64,000 bases of DNA from Treponema socranskii subsp. paredis ATCC 35535 (lineage in GTDB: Bacteria > Spirochaetota > Spirochaetia > Treponematales > Treponemataceae), in contig KE332516.1 of the NCBI GenBank assembly GCA_000413015.1, positions 505,846 through 569,845 of the forward strand, written 5' to 3'. This document shows positions 26,314 to 35,937 of this stretch, in pieces. The stretch's first letter is position 1; every line of letters starts with the position of its first letter. The notes under the pieces are model-generated. The model was not told the origin of the DNA. It saw nothing but the letters and a program-made list of their open reading frames with translations, and did no database searches. The position numbers were made by a program, and so were the translations under genes.

Positions 26314-28749
26314 TCATTTAATAACGGAATCGACCAAACGTTTAAACGCTTCATCCTGCACGACGCCGTCGAAGGCTATGCCGGAAGCGATCGAAAATAC
26401 GCCGTCGCCCCCTTCGATGATGACGTTCTCCGAAGCGGGAGGCAGATTTTGTATTTTCTCTTCATGCGATGCAAACGAAGTAAACGAAAACGGAACGGCG
26501 CCTTTTTCTTTTTCAAAGGGCTGAATATCCTCCGCATCGACGGCATCGCCCTTAGCGGCCATCCGGCTTTCCGCGCTTACATCCGCGGCAAAGGGAATAC
26601 CGGTATATGCCGCGCCTTCTTTTTTCGGAGTGTTCCGGCTTCCGTCTTCTTTCCGTTCTTCATCGAGAAACAAAAAGTTCGGCGCGGAAACGACATCGAA
26701 ATCGATCGGTTTCGCTTCTTCCTTCGAAATGCACTCTTTTTTCGGCTCGCCCAACTGCAGCGGTTCGGCAAATATATCGTTGTCGGGTGCGGGAATATCG
26801 CCCGCCCCGTCCATAAACAAATCGATGTCGACGTCTTCCATTGCAGGCATTACGGCATCGGTTTTCGAAGGCGGTGCGGAAGGTGCGCTTTCAACCGACT
26901 CGGCAATTTCCGTTTCGACCGCTGCGTCCTTTTTTGCCGCATCGGTTTTCGAAGGAGGTACGGATTCCGCGGCGATCAAATTATCAAAAAAGATTTCTTC
27001 GATTTCAGCCGGAGCGTTTACCGATTCGGTATTTCCGTCGAACAAATCGTCGCTTATCGCAATTTCTTCACCCATGCGTATTTCACCGAAGGCATCGATT
27101 TTTTCATCTTCGGAAATTTCCTCACCGCGTGTTTCGAAATCCGCCGTATCCGCACTTTCGCGTTCGGGGATTTTATACGCGCCTTCATCGCTTCGGTTTT
27201 CATCGGCCGCATTTTCGACCGATTCGTTTTTTTCACTCGATTCCGATCCGTTTTCATTTTCAAAGAACGCTTCTTCCGTTTCCGTCGCCGCGTTTACTAT
27301 TTCCGTATTCGTTTCAAAAAATCCGTCCGCTTCGATACTTTCTCTTCCGAGCGATATTTCCGTCGCTTCTTCGTCGGACGATTTTTCCGGCGCGGCGTTA
27401 TACGGAGTTTGTACCGCACCGCTGCGCAAAATCTCTTCGAGCATTCTGCGTATCTCTTTCGAATCCGGCAAAGCGCTTGTTTCGGACGCATTCGTTTTGA
27501 CGCTCAGCGCACCGAGAATTTCTTCCCAGCTTTTATCGATAAGCGCTTTCGTTTCTTCGGAATGCCGTTTCGCCCGCTTTCCGAGACTCTCTTTAATAGC
27601 TTCGGAAACGTCGTTTTTTCGAGATGCGATTTTTTGAGAAACGTCGGCCCAATTTACAGTTTCTTTATTTTCGAAATATTCGTTGATGAGCGCAAGCTGA
27701 AAGCGCTTCACTCTGTCTCGAATGACGACCATATCGTCACGGCGCAGATTGAACAGCATAAAGATCGTAAGAAAGAGCGTAATAAAAACACACGTAAGCA
27801 AAAGAAACTGCACCGTATGCGGCATGATAAATATCGAATCACGGTAAACGCCTGCCGCTTTAATAAAGCGGCTTCGGTTGCTCGAAATTAAAATCCAATA
27901 AGATTCTTTCGATTCGCCGCCGTTTGCGGAAATCGACGCTATTTTGTCGGGGCCTTTCGAATCGACGCGCCAGCGCGCAACCGCTTCCCGTTCGATGTCG
28001 TCGCGTCCGAGAGAGGGCATGCCGAACACGAATCCGCCGATCGCTCCGCTGCTGTCGGAAATCAGCTCGCCCGTATTCGCAACGGTGGTAAGATTCCGCG
28101 CGATAAGCATGCGATTGAAATCCTGTGCGTTGACGTAAAAGACAATCGTACCGCAGTATACGCCGTACGGATCGTAAAAAGGAAACGCGAACAATATCCG
28201 ATTGCTTTCTCCGTCAAACACGATGCGGTACTTCCGACCGTCGGCGGTATCGGGTACGGAAAATTTAAAGAAAGCAACTTCGGCGCCGCCTAAGTACGTG
28301 CGCAGTTCGTCGTAATTTTTATATATGCGCATGCTGTCGGTTTGTTTGAGAATGTCCGACGGATAAGTACTGAAATGAACGCTGCGTCCGTTAACGTCGA
28401 TGAGGCGGATTCCGTCGAGACCGCTCGCTTCCGAAAAAAGAGCGGCGGTTCTGTGCGTACGCCGCTGCACGTCGCTGTCCGCCGGAGAAGACAGCGCATA
28501 CGAAGCGACCGAACTGTCGGAAAGATATGAGTTTTCTCCCGTATCGAATTGTTCGAGAAGCGTATTGATGTAAGTTTCGCTGCATTCCGCGACCGAATCG
28601 AGCTGCTTTCGAATATCGGCTATCTTCGCCGGCTCGTAAAACCGCGCTTCGATTTTGGAAAAAAGCCCTGCAAATGCCGCAACGACAAAGCATGCAAATA
28701 TAACGGCTGTCGTTAAAACGCTTACGGCAATTTTTTGTCCTGAAGTCAC
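26314..28749 (-). CDS. Cache-like membrane sensor protein with long acidic cytoplasmic tail
   Basis: 811 residues. TM1 at about 8-30; an extracytoplasmic region to about 310 with Cache-type features (LDGIRLIDVNGRSVHFSTYPS, ILFAFPFYDPYGVYCGTIVF); TM2 at about 312-335; a short basic helical segment (RDRVKRFQLALINEYFENKE). About 350 residues of very acidic, low-complexity sequence follow, with imperfect motifs such as PPSKTDA twice and repeated EE(A/I)FF(E/D)N. No kinase, HAMP, methyl-accepting or GGDEF domain is present. It may bind a ligand outside and recruit a partner through the disordered tail. Start has no obvious Shine-Dalgarno. Confidence 0.75.
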   Translation of the reverse strand: MTSGQKIAVSVLTTAVIFACFVVAAFAGLFSKIEARFYEPAKIADIRKQLDSVAECSETYINTLLEQFDTGENSYLSDSSVASYALSSPADSDVQRRTHRTAALFSEASGLDGIRLIDVNGRSVHFSTYPSDILKQTDSMRIYKNYDELRTYLGGAEVAFFKFSVPDTADGRKYRIVFDGESNRILFAFPFYDPYGVYCGTIVFYVNAQDFNRMLIARNLTTVANTGELISDSSGAIGGFVFGMPSLGRDDIEREAVARWRVDSKGPDKIASISANGGESKESYWILISSNRSRFIKAAGVYRDSIFIMPHTVQFLLLTCVFITLFLTIFMLFNLRRDDMVVIRDRVKRFQLALINEYFENKETVNWADVSQKIASRKNDVSEAIKESLGKRAKRHSEETKALIDKSWEEILGALSVKTNASETSALPDSKEIRRMLEEILRSGAVQTPYNAAPEKSSDEEATEISLGRESIEADGFFETNTEIVNAATETEEAFFENENGSESSEKNESVENAADENRSDEGAYKIPERESADTADFETRGEEISEDEKIDAFGEIRMGEEIAISDDLFDGNTESVNAPAEIEEIFFDNLIAAESVPPSKTDAAKKDAAVETEIAESVESAPSAPPSKTDAVMPAMEDVDIDLFMDGAGDIPAPDNDIFAEPLQLGEPKKECISKEEAKPIDFDVVSAPNFLFLDEERKEDGSRNTPKKEGAAYTGIPFAADVSAESRMAAKGDAVDAEDIQPFEKEKGAVPFSFTSFASHEEKIQNLPPASENVIIEGGDGVFSIASGIAFDGVVQDEAFKRLVDSVIK

Positions 28750-28897
28750 TTAGTCCTGTCTCCTCTTACAGTATCGGCATAAAACGGATAAAAATCCAGC
28801 GGCATTTGCCGTCCGATCCGCACGGCAAAACATCGCCGTAAGTATTCCCGTATTCAAATACCGTTTTCAAAACCGCGATTCGACCGCTTTAAAATAC

Positions 28898-28926
28898 TTT
28901 CAAAACGGAGCGTTTATCCGTATAAT
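28898..28926 (+). promoter_or_regulatory. hflX promoter, leaderless geometry
   Basis: TTTCAA (28898-28903), 17-nt spacer, perfect TATAAT (28921-28926), then 6 nt to the ATG. Confidence 0.6.
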
Positions 28927-28932
28927 GGCGCG

Positions 28933-30180
28933 ATGGAAGAACTGCAAAAAGAAACGGAACGAAAAATCCGCTGCGTACTCGTCGGAGAGCCGGGCAACGA
29001 TCTTCGAGAACTCAAAAGCCTTATCGACACGCTCGGCATGGAAACCGTTTCGGCGATTACGCTTTCACGCCTTGAAGTGCAGCCGGCATACGGCATGGGC
29101 AAAGGCAAAGCCGAAGAAATCGCAGCGGGCGCGAAAGAATGCGAAGCGGACTGCATCATCTTCGACTTTACGCTCGAACCGACGAAGCAGCGCAACTGGG
29201 AAAAACTTTCGGGCTTGCCTTCTTTCGACAGGGAAGAAGTGATTTTGCGCATCTTCGCTTCGCGCGCGCAAACGCATGAAGCGGTTTTGCAAGTGGAACT
29301 CGCCCGCCTCGAATATTCGCTGCCGCGTCTCGCACACATGTACGGAGATTTGGCAAGGCAGAGGGGCGGCAATTACGGAGCGAAAGGTTCGGGAGAAACG
29401 CAGCTCGAACTCGATCAGCGCCAAGTGCGCGAAAAAATCTTCCGCGTCAAACGGGAACTCAAAAACGTCGCCGCAGGGCGCGACACACAGCGCAAGCGGA
29501 GAAGCAGAGTTTCCGTTCCGTCGTGCGCTCTTGTCGGCTACACGAACGCCGGAAAATCGAGCCTCTTGAACGCGCTTACGGGAGCGGACGTATTCGTCGA
29601 AAACAAATTGTTTGCAACGCTCGACCCGACGACACGGCGCATGCGGATAAAAGACGGGGGCGAGATTTTGCTTACCGATACCGTCGGCTTTATCTCAAAC
29701 CTTCCGCACACGCTCGTAAATGCGTTCAAATCGACGCTCGAAGAAGCGGTGCGCGCCGATCTTTTGCTCATCGTCATAGACGCTTCGGATGCGAATGCGG
29801 AAAAGCAATACGAAACCGTGTGCCACGTACTCGGCGAAATAGGAGCGGTCGAAAACGAACGCCTCATATTATTAAATAAAATCGACGCGCTCGAAAAAGA
29901 CGGCGGAAGACTTGCCGAACTGCGCGCACGGTTTCCCGATTCTCTTTCCGTAAGCGCAAAAGAAAAGACGGGCTTCGACGGACTCAGCGATAAAATTTCG
30001 GGCGCTGTATTCGGAAAACGCTGCAAATGCGTACTGCCTCAGGACAAAAGCCCGCTCCTCGCCGGCATACGCAAAAGCGGCCGCATTTTAAGCGAGCAAT
30101 GGCTTGAAGACGGCGTACACGTAACGGCCTATGTACGCGGAAAATCACTTGCCCTCATTGCGCCGTATCTGGTAGAGTAA
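28933..30180 (+). CDS. hflX: Ribosome-associated GTPase HflX
   Basis: 415 residues. The N-terminal HflX domain contains QPAYGMGKGKAEEI, then the family hallmark GGNYGAKGSGETQLELDQR. The G domain has G1 GYTNAGKSS (about residue 200), G3 DTVGF and G4 NKID. HflX splits stalled 70S ribosomes, especially under heat stress. Followed 3 nt later by a FliL-like gene. Confidence 0.95.
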   Translation: MEELQKETERKIRCVLVGEPGNDLRELKSLIDTLGMETVSAITLSRLEVQPAYGMGKGKAEEIAAGAKECEADCIIFDFTLEPTKQRNWEKLSGLPSFDREEVILRIFASRAQTHEAVLQVELARLEYSLPRLAHMYGDLARQRGGNYGAKGSGETQLELDQRQVREKIFRVKRELKNVAAGRDTQRKRRSRVSVPSCALVGYTNAGKSSLLNALTGADVFVENKLFATLDPTTRRMRIKDGGEILLTDTVGFISNLPHTLVNAFKSTLEEAVRADLLLIVIDASDANAEKQYETVCHVLGEIGAVENERLILLNKIDALEKDGGRLAELRARFPDSLSVSAKEKTGFDGLSDKISGAVFGKRCKCVLPQDKSPLLAGIRKSGRILSEQWLEDGVHVTAYVRGKSLALIAPYLVE

Positions 30181-30183
30181 CGT

Positions 30184-30681
30184 ATGCAATCGATTTTAAA
30201 TCGCGTGCTCGCCGTCATCGCTTTTCTTTTGGCGGCGGCGATCGTCATCGGAACGCTCGTATCGTTTGCGCTGAAAAAAGCGCACCCCGGAAAAAATATC
30301 CGCACCCCCGACCCGTCCCCGCTCGCCGTTTCGTCGATGAACGCGCCCGACAACACAAAACTCGACGCCTTTACGGGACTCGGAAGACTGCGCGCGGCGA
30401 CAAAGCCCGATCCGAAAAAATCGACCGGCGGAACTCCAGTCGTCGTCACGCCGTGGTTTTCCTATCCCGCAGGCGACAGAGCTTTTTACGAAGAGCTTTC
30501 GCAAAAAAGTACGATCATGAGAGCCGTCATCACGGAATATTTTTTGAAGTATACGGAAGACGAACTGCTCTCACGAGGTGAAGAAAAAATCAAAGCCGAC
30601 TTGCTTACGGCGCTCAACGAACGCCTTTCGCTCAACAAAATTCAAGCGATCTATTTTTCGGATTATCTTTTTATCGAATAG
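30184..30681 (+). CDS. FliL-like single-span membrane protein
   Basis: 165 residues. One membrane helix (about 8-30), a Pro/Thr-rich linker, then a C-terminal periplasmic domain with FliL character: RAVITEYFLKYTEDELL, KIKADLLTALNERLSLNKI and a closing beta strand IYFSDYLFIE. FliL proteins surround flagellar stators. Spirochaetes may carry more than one. Immediate neighbour of hflX, unlinked to flagellar genes here, so a paralogue rather than the main FliL. Family call is moderate. Confidence 0.6.
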   Translation: MQSILNRVLAVIAFLLAAAIVIGTLVSFALKKAHPGKNIRTPDPSPLAVSSMNAPDNTKLDAFTGLGRLRAATKPDPKKSTGGTPVVVTPWFSYPAGDRAFYEELSQKSTIMRAVITEYFLKYTEDELLSRGEEKIKADLLTALNERLSLNKIQAIYFSDYLFIE

Positions 30682-30823
30682 ATAAAACCGATAAAAATTT
30701 TTTTGTACGGCGCGCATTTCGGCGGCACGAACGGAACACGTAAATCGCGCATCCCGTTCGATGTGCAGTGTACCGCATCTATGCGCGCACTTTACCGCAC
30801 GCATTCCACACGTGCGAAATCCA

Positions 30824-31363
30824 TCAATATTCCCAAGTATACACGGTACCGCCTGCGACCTCTTTCGGCAAATCGCTTGATGTGAGCATGAGCGTGTCAC
30901 CGTCTCTCACGTATGTAATCTTCCACACTTCGTTCATGCTTTCACGCGTTTCCTTTTTTTTGCCCTTCGTCCACGTTTCCGTTTCTTTGCTCCTTACGGT
31001 AAACGTGATTTCCGAATCGGTCGCAGTCCAATAACCTTTCCATTCGACCTCCGATGCAAAGCCCTGTTTCCACGTGATTTCCATCGTTCCGTCGCGATCG
31101 AATTCCACTTTGACGATTTTATCGGTATCACGGACGATCCAATCGCCCATGACGGAATTTTGCATAGGGCCCGCCGCTCTGACGCGCTTCACAGGTCTCT
31201 CTCCGTGCATAGGAGAGCGGACGTCCGCATTCATTTGGCACTGCACAAAGTCGCCTCCGTACGGCAGTTTTTTCGAATTCGATTTGTGCGAATCGGCAAA
31301 GATCGAACCTGACAAAAGCAACGCAGCGATACCCGCCGCAACCATCTTTTTAATAATTTTCAT
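30824..31363 (-). CDS. Secreted protein of unknown function
   Basis: 179 residues with a Sec signal peptide ending SIFADS. The C-terminal ~110 residues are beta-rich with lipocalin-like strands (MGDWIVRDTDKIVKVEFDRDG, GYWTATDSEITFTVR, WKITYVRDGDTLMLTS), as in small secreted proteins of the DUF/lipocalin-like kind. AGGAG precedes the ATG. Single gene, convergent with the FliL-like gene. Confidence 0.7.
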   Translation of the reverse strand: MKIIKKMVAAGIAALLLSGSIFADSHKSNSKKLPYGGDFVQCQMNADVRSPMHGERPVKRVRAAGPMQNSVMGDWIVRDTDKIVKVEFDRDGTMEITWKQGFASEVEWKGYWTATDSEITFTVRSKETETWTKGKKKETRESMNEVWKITYVRDGDTLMLTSSDLPKEVAGGTVYTWEY

Positions 31364-31859
31364 ATCATACTCCTATAAAAAGTTTTGTAGGAAGTTGCAA
31401 CTTCCGAAAAAATTTTTAGCCGTGCGCGTATCTCGCAACAAGCGCGTCAGCGCGCAGTTTCGAGCGAAGCGCACACGTTCAATAATCGAGTTTGCAAAAT
31501 ACAGTGTATCGTATTCATACGATTGCTATCGAAATAATACGCATACACGTCTTCTGCAAACATCCAAGCAAACTCGAGATAAGAACGGTGCGATTTCGAG
31601 CAATGCACAGAAATCGCGAGTGTCTCCGATAAAAGAAAAACGCTTCAGCGTTTTTCGGCTCTAGACTCCAGCGACGGCGATATTTCAGACGGCGCTTTTT
31701 ATCGTACCTCCTAAAAAATGTAGTACGGTGTTCGTACCGTCCGACGTAAAATATAGCGATTTCCGCACCTTGTATCATGAACGGAGCATTGGAAAAAGAT
31801 TAAAAAATTTTAATCTGAAACGGCGATACAAAACGGCGAAAATACCGTATGATGAAACT
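31364..31859. other. 496-nt intergenic region, no gene seen
   Basis: Contains a 16-bp perfect palindrome GGAAGTTGCAACTTCC (31390-31405), GC-rich dispersed-repeat debris around 31420-31470, and a terminator-like stem AAAAACGCT-TC-AGCGTTTTT at 31636-31655. The end carries the promoter of the next gene. Confidence 0.6.
31848..31853 (+). promoter_or_regulatory. -10 box, leaderless geometry
   Basis: TATGAT ends 6 nt before the ATG at 31860; -35 weak (GATACA, 31825-31830). Confidence 0.4.
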
Positions 31860-32507
31860 ATGGTCACGGGTAAAAAAATCACCGACACGGCGGCGCTTAT
31901 ATTTTTTATATGCTGTACGATCGCACTTTCTCAAAACGCACCAGACCCCAAGGGTGCGCGCCCGTACCGCGGTATGCGCATGAGCTGCGCCGACGATCTG
32001 TTTTACGTTACGAAAATTGAAAGTGAAAACGAAGAAAACGATCGTATCGAAATCGAAATCAAATTCAATATCCCTCCCGATCCGCGTACGCTGCGAAACG
32101 AGTTCATCCGCATAAACGGTAAGCCGCTGCCGCCCGACGCGCGAATTGTTTTCAATAAAGCGGGAACGAAAATAAAAATACTCCTTCGCAAAGATTTTAT
32201 ATTCGATGCGCATGAGCGGCGCGATCGGCCGTTCCGAATCGATTTGCCGGATGCGAAAAGCTTTAACGCGATTCCGCTTTATCGGACGGATTTTCCCGAC
32301 TTGAAAATCGACGGAGAATACGAATTCCGTTTTGTAAAAGTGATGCCGAAAAAAATGCACGACGGGGGACACGGCGAAATACGCAATGTGCGGCCGGACG
32401 ACAGGCAAAGCGGCATCCGCGCCGATCCACCCGGTCACATGCAGGGCGTTCATCCCCAAGATGCGAACGGTATCTGCGGCGAATACATGCGTTTCGAAGA
32501 AGATTAA
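31860..32507 (+). CDS. Secreted protein upstream of a two-component system
   Basis: 215 residues with a signal peptide (about 1-25, IFFICCTIALSQ). Mature part begins with a conserved-looking MRMSCADDLFYVTKIE and a beta-rich domain (RIEIEIKFNIPPDP, INGKPLPPDARIVFNKAG). It ends in a His- and Asp-containing tail (KKMHDGGHGEIRN, HMQGVHPQDANG) that could bind metal. 31 nt before the response regulator, same strand; possibly a target or accessory sensor of that system. No family recognised. Confidence 0.7.
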   Translation: MVTGKKITDTAALIFFICCTIALSQNAPDPKGARPYRGMRMSCADDLFYVTKIESENEENDRIEIEIKFNIPPDPRTLRNEFIRINGKPLPPDARIVFNKAGTKIKILLRKDFIFDAHERRDRPFRIDLPDAKSFNAIPLYRTDFPDLKIDGEYEFRFVKVMPKKMHDGGHGEIRNVRPDDRQSGIRADPPGHMQGVHPQDANGICGEYMRFEED

Positions 32508-32538
32508 AAAGGCATAGAGGATTTCAGGGAGGCGATCG

Positions 32539-33222
32539 ATGGCGCGCGTACTTATCGTAGAAGATGACGAAGGCATTGCAGATTTTTTGCAGCTCGAACT
32601 CGAACACGAAGGATTTGAAGTTCGTCATGCGGCGAACGGAAGAAAGACGCTCGACCTCTTCGAAAGCGACGCTCCCGATATCGTACTGCTGGACATCATG
32701 CTTCCGAAATTGAACGGACTCGAAGTGCTTCGCCGTATCAGAAAGACATCGCGCCTTCCCGTCATCATGCTCACCGCTCGCGGCGATACGCTCGATAAAG
32801 TGAGCGGACTCGATTCGGGAGCCGACGACTATCTTGCAAAGCCCTTCGAAATCGAAGAGCTGCTCGCGCGCATGAGGACCGTCATGCGCCGAAACGAAGC
32901 GCATGACACGAAAAAGCTGAAGCTTCGCGGTATGGAACTCGACCCCGGCAGCATGGAAGTGACGGTAAACAAAGAGCGCATCGCTTTGTCGAAGACGGAA
33001 TATTTTTTGCTCAAAACGCTTATCGAAAACAAAAACGTCGTTTTGAGCCGCGACAAAATCATCGGCGCGGTGTGGGGTGAAAATCACTATATCGACGAAA
33101 ATTCGGTCGACGTATATGTGCGCTATCTCCGCGCGAAGATCGACGACAGAGCGGGCGAAGAATACATTTCGACCGTACGCGGCGCAGGATACGTTATGCG
33201 GGACTCGGAAGATGAAAATTAA
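32539..33222 (+). CDS. OmpR/PhoB-family response regulator
   Basis: 227 residues. Receiver domain with the acidic pair in VEDDE, phosphoacceptor Asp52 in LLDIMLP, Thr in MLTAR and Lys in DDYLAKPF. C-terminal winged helix with LSKTEYFLLKTLIENKNVVLSR and VDVYVRYLRAKID. Binds DNA when phosphorylated by the adjacent kinase. GGGAGG precedes the ATG; 11-nt overlap with the kinase gene. Confidence 0.95.
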   Translation: MARVLIVEDDEGIADFLQLELEHEGFEVRHAANGRKTLDLFESDAPDIVLLDIMLPKLNGLEVLRRIRKTSRLPVIMLTARGDTLDKVSGLDSGADDYLAKPFEIEELLARMRTVMRRNEAHDTKKLKLRGMELDPGSMEVTVNKERIALSKTEYFLLKTLIENKNVVLSRDKIIGAVWGENHYIDENSVDVYVRYLRAKIDDRAGEEYISTVRGAGYVMRDSEDEN

Positions 33223-34696
33223 TAATATCGCCCCGCCGAAAGAAGCGGCGGAACGGATACAGGCAAACACGGCGGAGCAAATCGCACGCACAAAAATGAA
33301 TGCGGTAAAACAAAGTGCGGCCTCAGGCATATCGATGCGCGTGTCGACGGTGCGCGAGCTCGCCCTCAAGTTTTCGCTTTTGCTCGCCGTTATCGTCGCT
33401 TTGTTTTCCGTCGGTATCATCCTGCTGCTCCGCGCGCATACGAGGCAGAGGCAAAACCGCGAACTCGTTTCGGCGGCACAGTCTGTCGGCGAATCGCTAG
33501 CCGAAGGTCTTGTAAGGGAAGCGGAGGACGCTCTTCCGTATTATATTACGTTTTGCGTATACGAAAGCGGCACGAAAGAAGTTCTCGCGACGAACGATCC
33601 GTTTTTACCGGTGCTTCCTCCGACACCGAAAAAAGCCCTGCGCTATACGGCGAAAAATTATTTTTCGGACGGCGATTTGAATATTTTATACTACGCCCGC
33701 CTCTCCGCCTCGCAGGATTTCGTTATCGAAACGGCGCTCAATATGGATTCCGATACGGCCGAATCCATACTCGCCGATCTGCCCTACATCCTCGTGCCGG
33801 TAAGCATCCCGCTGCTCATCATCTCATACATCGCTTCTCTTTTTATCGCAAAACGCACGATGAAAAGCGTACGCGTCATGACCGATGCGGCAAAAAAAAT
33901 CAGCGTTTCCGAGCTCGGCGGACGACTGCCCGTCACGGGCTGTGGCGGCGATTTCGACATCCTCGCCCGAACTTTAAACGATCTGCTTTCGCGTCTCCAA
34001 TCCGATTTCGAACGAGAACGGCAGTTTACCGCCGACGTGTCGCACGAATTGAAAACACCGATCGCCGTCATGCTCGGACACGCAAACCTTTTGCGCCGTT
34101 GGGGAAAAAACGATCCCGTGCAGCTTGAAAAATCGCTTTCGTCGCTGATCCGCGAAGCGCATTCGATGGAAGCGATCGTCGGCAATCTGCTCGAAATTTC
34201 ACGCTTCGAAAACGGACGCATTACATTGCATGCAAAGCTCATCGATATTCCTTCCCTTTTCGAACGGCTCGCCGAAAATACGAAAGCATACGCTCCCGAA
34301 GCGTCGTTCGAAAAACACATAGGCGTACAAAAGGTTTATGCCGACGAAGAGCTGCTGTACGAAGCGTGTACGATTGTGATTTCCAACAGTATAAAATTTG
34401 CGGGTAAAAAAGCGAGCATAAAGCTTTTCTCCGCGCGCTCCGAAGCGGACGGTTTTTGCGATATCGCTATTTCCGACGACGGACCGGGCATCGCAGCCGG
34501 CGCGCTTTCGCATATCTTCGAGCGGTTTTACCGCGAAGACGAAGCGCACGAAAGAAGCGGAGGAGGCGCGGGCTTGGGATTGTCGATCGTCAAAAGCATT
34601 ATGAGCGCGCTCGGCGGAACGGTGCGCGCCGAAAGCGAAGCGGGAAAGGGATGCACGATCGTACTCGCCGTGCCGGAAGCGGCAAAAGAAACGTAA
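33212..34696 (+). CDS. Sensor histidine kinase
   Basis: 494 residues. Two membrane helices (about 50-72 and 190-210) frame a ~115-residue extracytoplasmic domain. Then HAMP (AKRTMKSVRVMTDAAKKISVSEL), HisKA with His278 in DVSHELKTPIA, and a HATPase with NSIKFAG, DDGPGI and GGGAGLGLSI. The start at 33212 lies inside the response-regulator gene, the usual coupling. Signal sensed unknown. Confidence 0.93.
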   Translation: MKINNIAPPKEAAERIQANTAEQIARTKMNAVKQSAASGISMRVSTVRELALKFSLLLAVIVALFSVGIILLLRAHTRQRQNRELVSAAQSVGESLAEGLVREAEDALPYYITFCVYESGTKEVLATNDPFLPVLPPTPKKALRYTAKNYFSDGDLNILYYARLSASQDFVIETALNMDSDTAESILADLPYILVPVSIPLLIISYIASLFIAKRTMKSVRVMTDAAKKISVSELGGRLPVTGCGGDFDILARTLNDLLSRLQSDFERERQFTADVSHELKTPIAVMLGHANLLRRWGKNDPVQLEKSLSSLIREAHSMEAIVGNLLEISRFENGRITLHAKLIDIPSLFERLAENTKAYAPEASFEKHIGVQKVYADEELLYEACTIVISNSIKFAGKKASIKLFSARSEADGFCDIAISDDGPGIAAGALSHIFERFYREDEAHERSGGGAGLGLSIVKSIMSALGGTVRAESEAGKGCTIVLAVPEAAKET

Positions 34697-34727
34697 AACT
34701 TATACGCCTATCGCACCGCAATTGCAA

Positions 34728-34766
34728 GGGACTGTCGAGAAAGTAAACGACTTTTGAAACAGCCCC
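34728..34766. terminator. Bidirectional terminator, repeated hairpin family 1 (copy 2)
   Basis: GGG(A)CTGT..ACAGCCC stem enclosing the same inner sequence as 11587-11623, in opposite orientation. Lies between the kinase gene and the convergent peptidase gene, touching the latter's stop. Confidence 0.65.
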
Positions 34767-35818
34767 TATCGCAGCAGGCCGAGCGGATTTACCGTCTTCC
34801 CGCCTTTAAAAACCGTAAAGTGCAAGTGCGGACCCGTACTCAATCCCGTATTGCCGACACGGCCGATGCGCGTATTCATGTCGACGTTTTGTCCGCGCAC
34901 GACGGTTACCGCGCTCATGTGACCGTAAAGCGTCCGATACCCCGAATGATGAGAGATGATGACATAATTGCCGTAAGTTTCGTTGTAGCCGACGGCAGCA
35001 ACGCGCCCCGGAAGTGCCGCATACACCGACGTACCGTGAGGAGCGGCCATATCGATACCCGAATGAAAAGTACGCGAACCGGTAAAAGGACTTTTCCGCC
35101 AACCGTAATATGACGAAAGCCAATAGCGTCCGTGCAGCGGCCGCCTGAACAAGTCTCCGTTGATTTCCTGTTTTGTAACCCAATCGAGTTCCGCATCGGG
35201 AACGAAAATCGTAACGCCGGAATCCATTGCCGCAGTTTTGGAAAGCGAATTGACAAGCGCACACTTGTCCGCACTCACTTCGAATTTCGCTGCGACCGTT
35301 TCGGGCGTTTCGCCGTTTTGCTTGACCGTATACAAGATGCCGGGCATCGACGGAATCTTCAAATATTGACCTACCTGCAAGAGGCGCGATTGGCGGATGG
35401 CGTTTACGCTGATGATCGTATCCTGCGTTACACCGAAGGTATCGGCAATGACGCCGATCATATCGCCGGATTTGACGCGGTAAGTAAAATATGTAAGCTC
35501 TTTTGCCGACGTTTCGCTTTCAGGAAGCAAAGCGGCAGCGGAAGCGATATCTTCGTCGGAAGAAGAGGAGTCGGTAATCGAAAGGACGTCTTCGGAAAAT
35601 TTCGGAACACCCGGCGTTTCAAGTCCGCCTACGCCGTTTTCGGTTCGAGCACTGCCGGCAAGAGAGGCTCCTGCGGCACAGACCGCAGCTCCGATACAAA
35701 ATGCCGCAATACTGCGGAACACAAGCCTGCCCGCCGGTGAAGGAATGAGCGTATACAATACATTCCGCAGCTTTTTTATCATAGCATCCGCCGTTTTTTT
35801 CAAACCGTTTATAAGCAT
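34766..35818 (-). CDS. LysM and M23 peptidoglycan endopeptidase
   Basis: 350 residues. An N-terminal membrane anchor (about 30-55), an acidic linker, then two LysM modules (YRVKSGDMIGVIADTFGV and YTVKQNGETPETVAAKFEV). The C-terminal M23 zinc peptidase has all ligand motifs: TFHSGIDMAAP, YGHMSAV and GPHLHFTV. Cleaves peptidoglycan cross-links or activates amidases in the periplasm. GAGGT precedes the ATG. Confidence 0.93.
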   Translation of the reverse strand: MLINGLKKTADAMIKKLRNVLYTLIPSPAGRLVFRSIAAFCIGAAVCAAGASLAGSARTENGVGGLETPGVPKFSEDVLSITDSSSSDEDIASAAALLPESETSAKELTYFTYRVKSGDMIGVIADTFGVTQDTIISVNAIRQSRLLQVGQYLKIPSMPGILYTVKQNGETPETVAAKFEVSADKCALVNSLSKTAAMDSGVTIFVPDAELDWVTKQEINGDLFRRPLHGRYWLSSYYGWRKSPFTGSRTFHSGIDMAAPHGTSVYAALPGRVAAVGYNETYGNYVIISHHSGYRTLYGHMSAVTVVRGQNVDMNTRIGRVGNTGLSTGPHLHFTVFKGGKTVNPLGLLR

Positions 35819-35876
35819 AGATTTTACCTCAAATTACCGCAAATATCAATCGAGCATCCGATCCGCCGCACTTACG

Positions 35877-35934
35877 GCAGCAGCTCTGCCCTTTGCGCGG
35901 AAAACTTCGCTCTCATTGCAAGTACCGCGGCAGC
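35877..35934 (-). repeat. Dispersed repeat, family B copy
   Basis: Reverse-strand copy of the GCCGCGGYACTTGCAA ... GCGAAGTT ... GCTGCTGCCG element also found at 22311-22372; partial copy at 21901-21935. Confidence 0.55.
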
Positions 35935-35937
35935 ACG

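Noticed and set aside
25801..27891. Long plus-strand open frame (about 696 codons) opposite the Cache-like sensor gene
   Set aside because: Arg/Phe-rich nonsense composition, no start signals, and it mirrors the acidic low-complexity codons of the real minus-strand gene.
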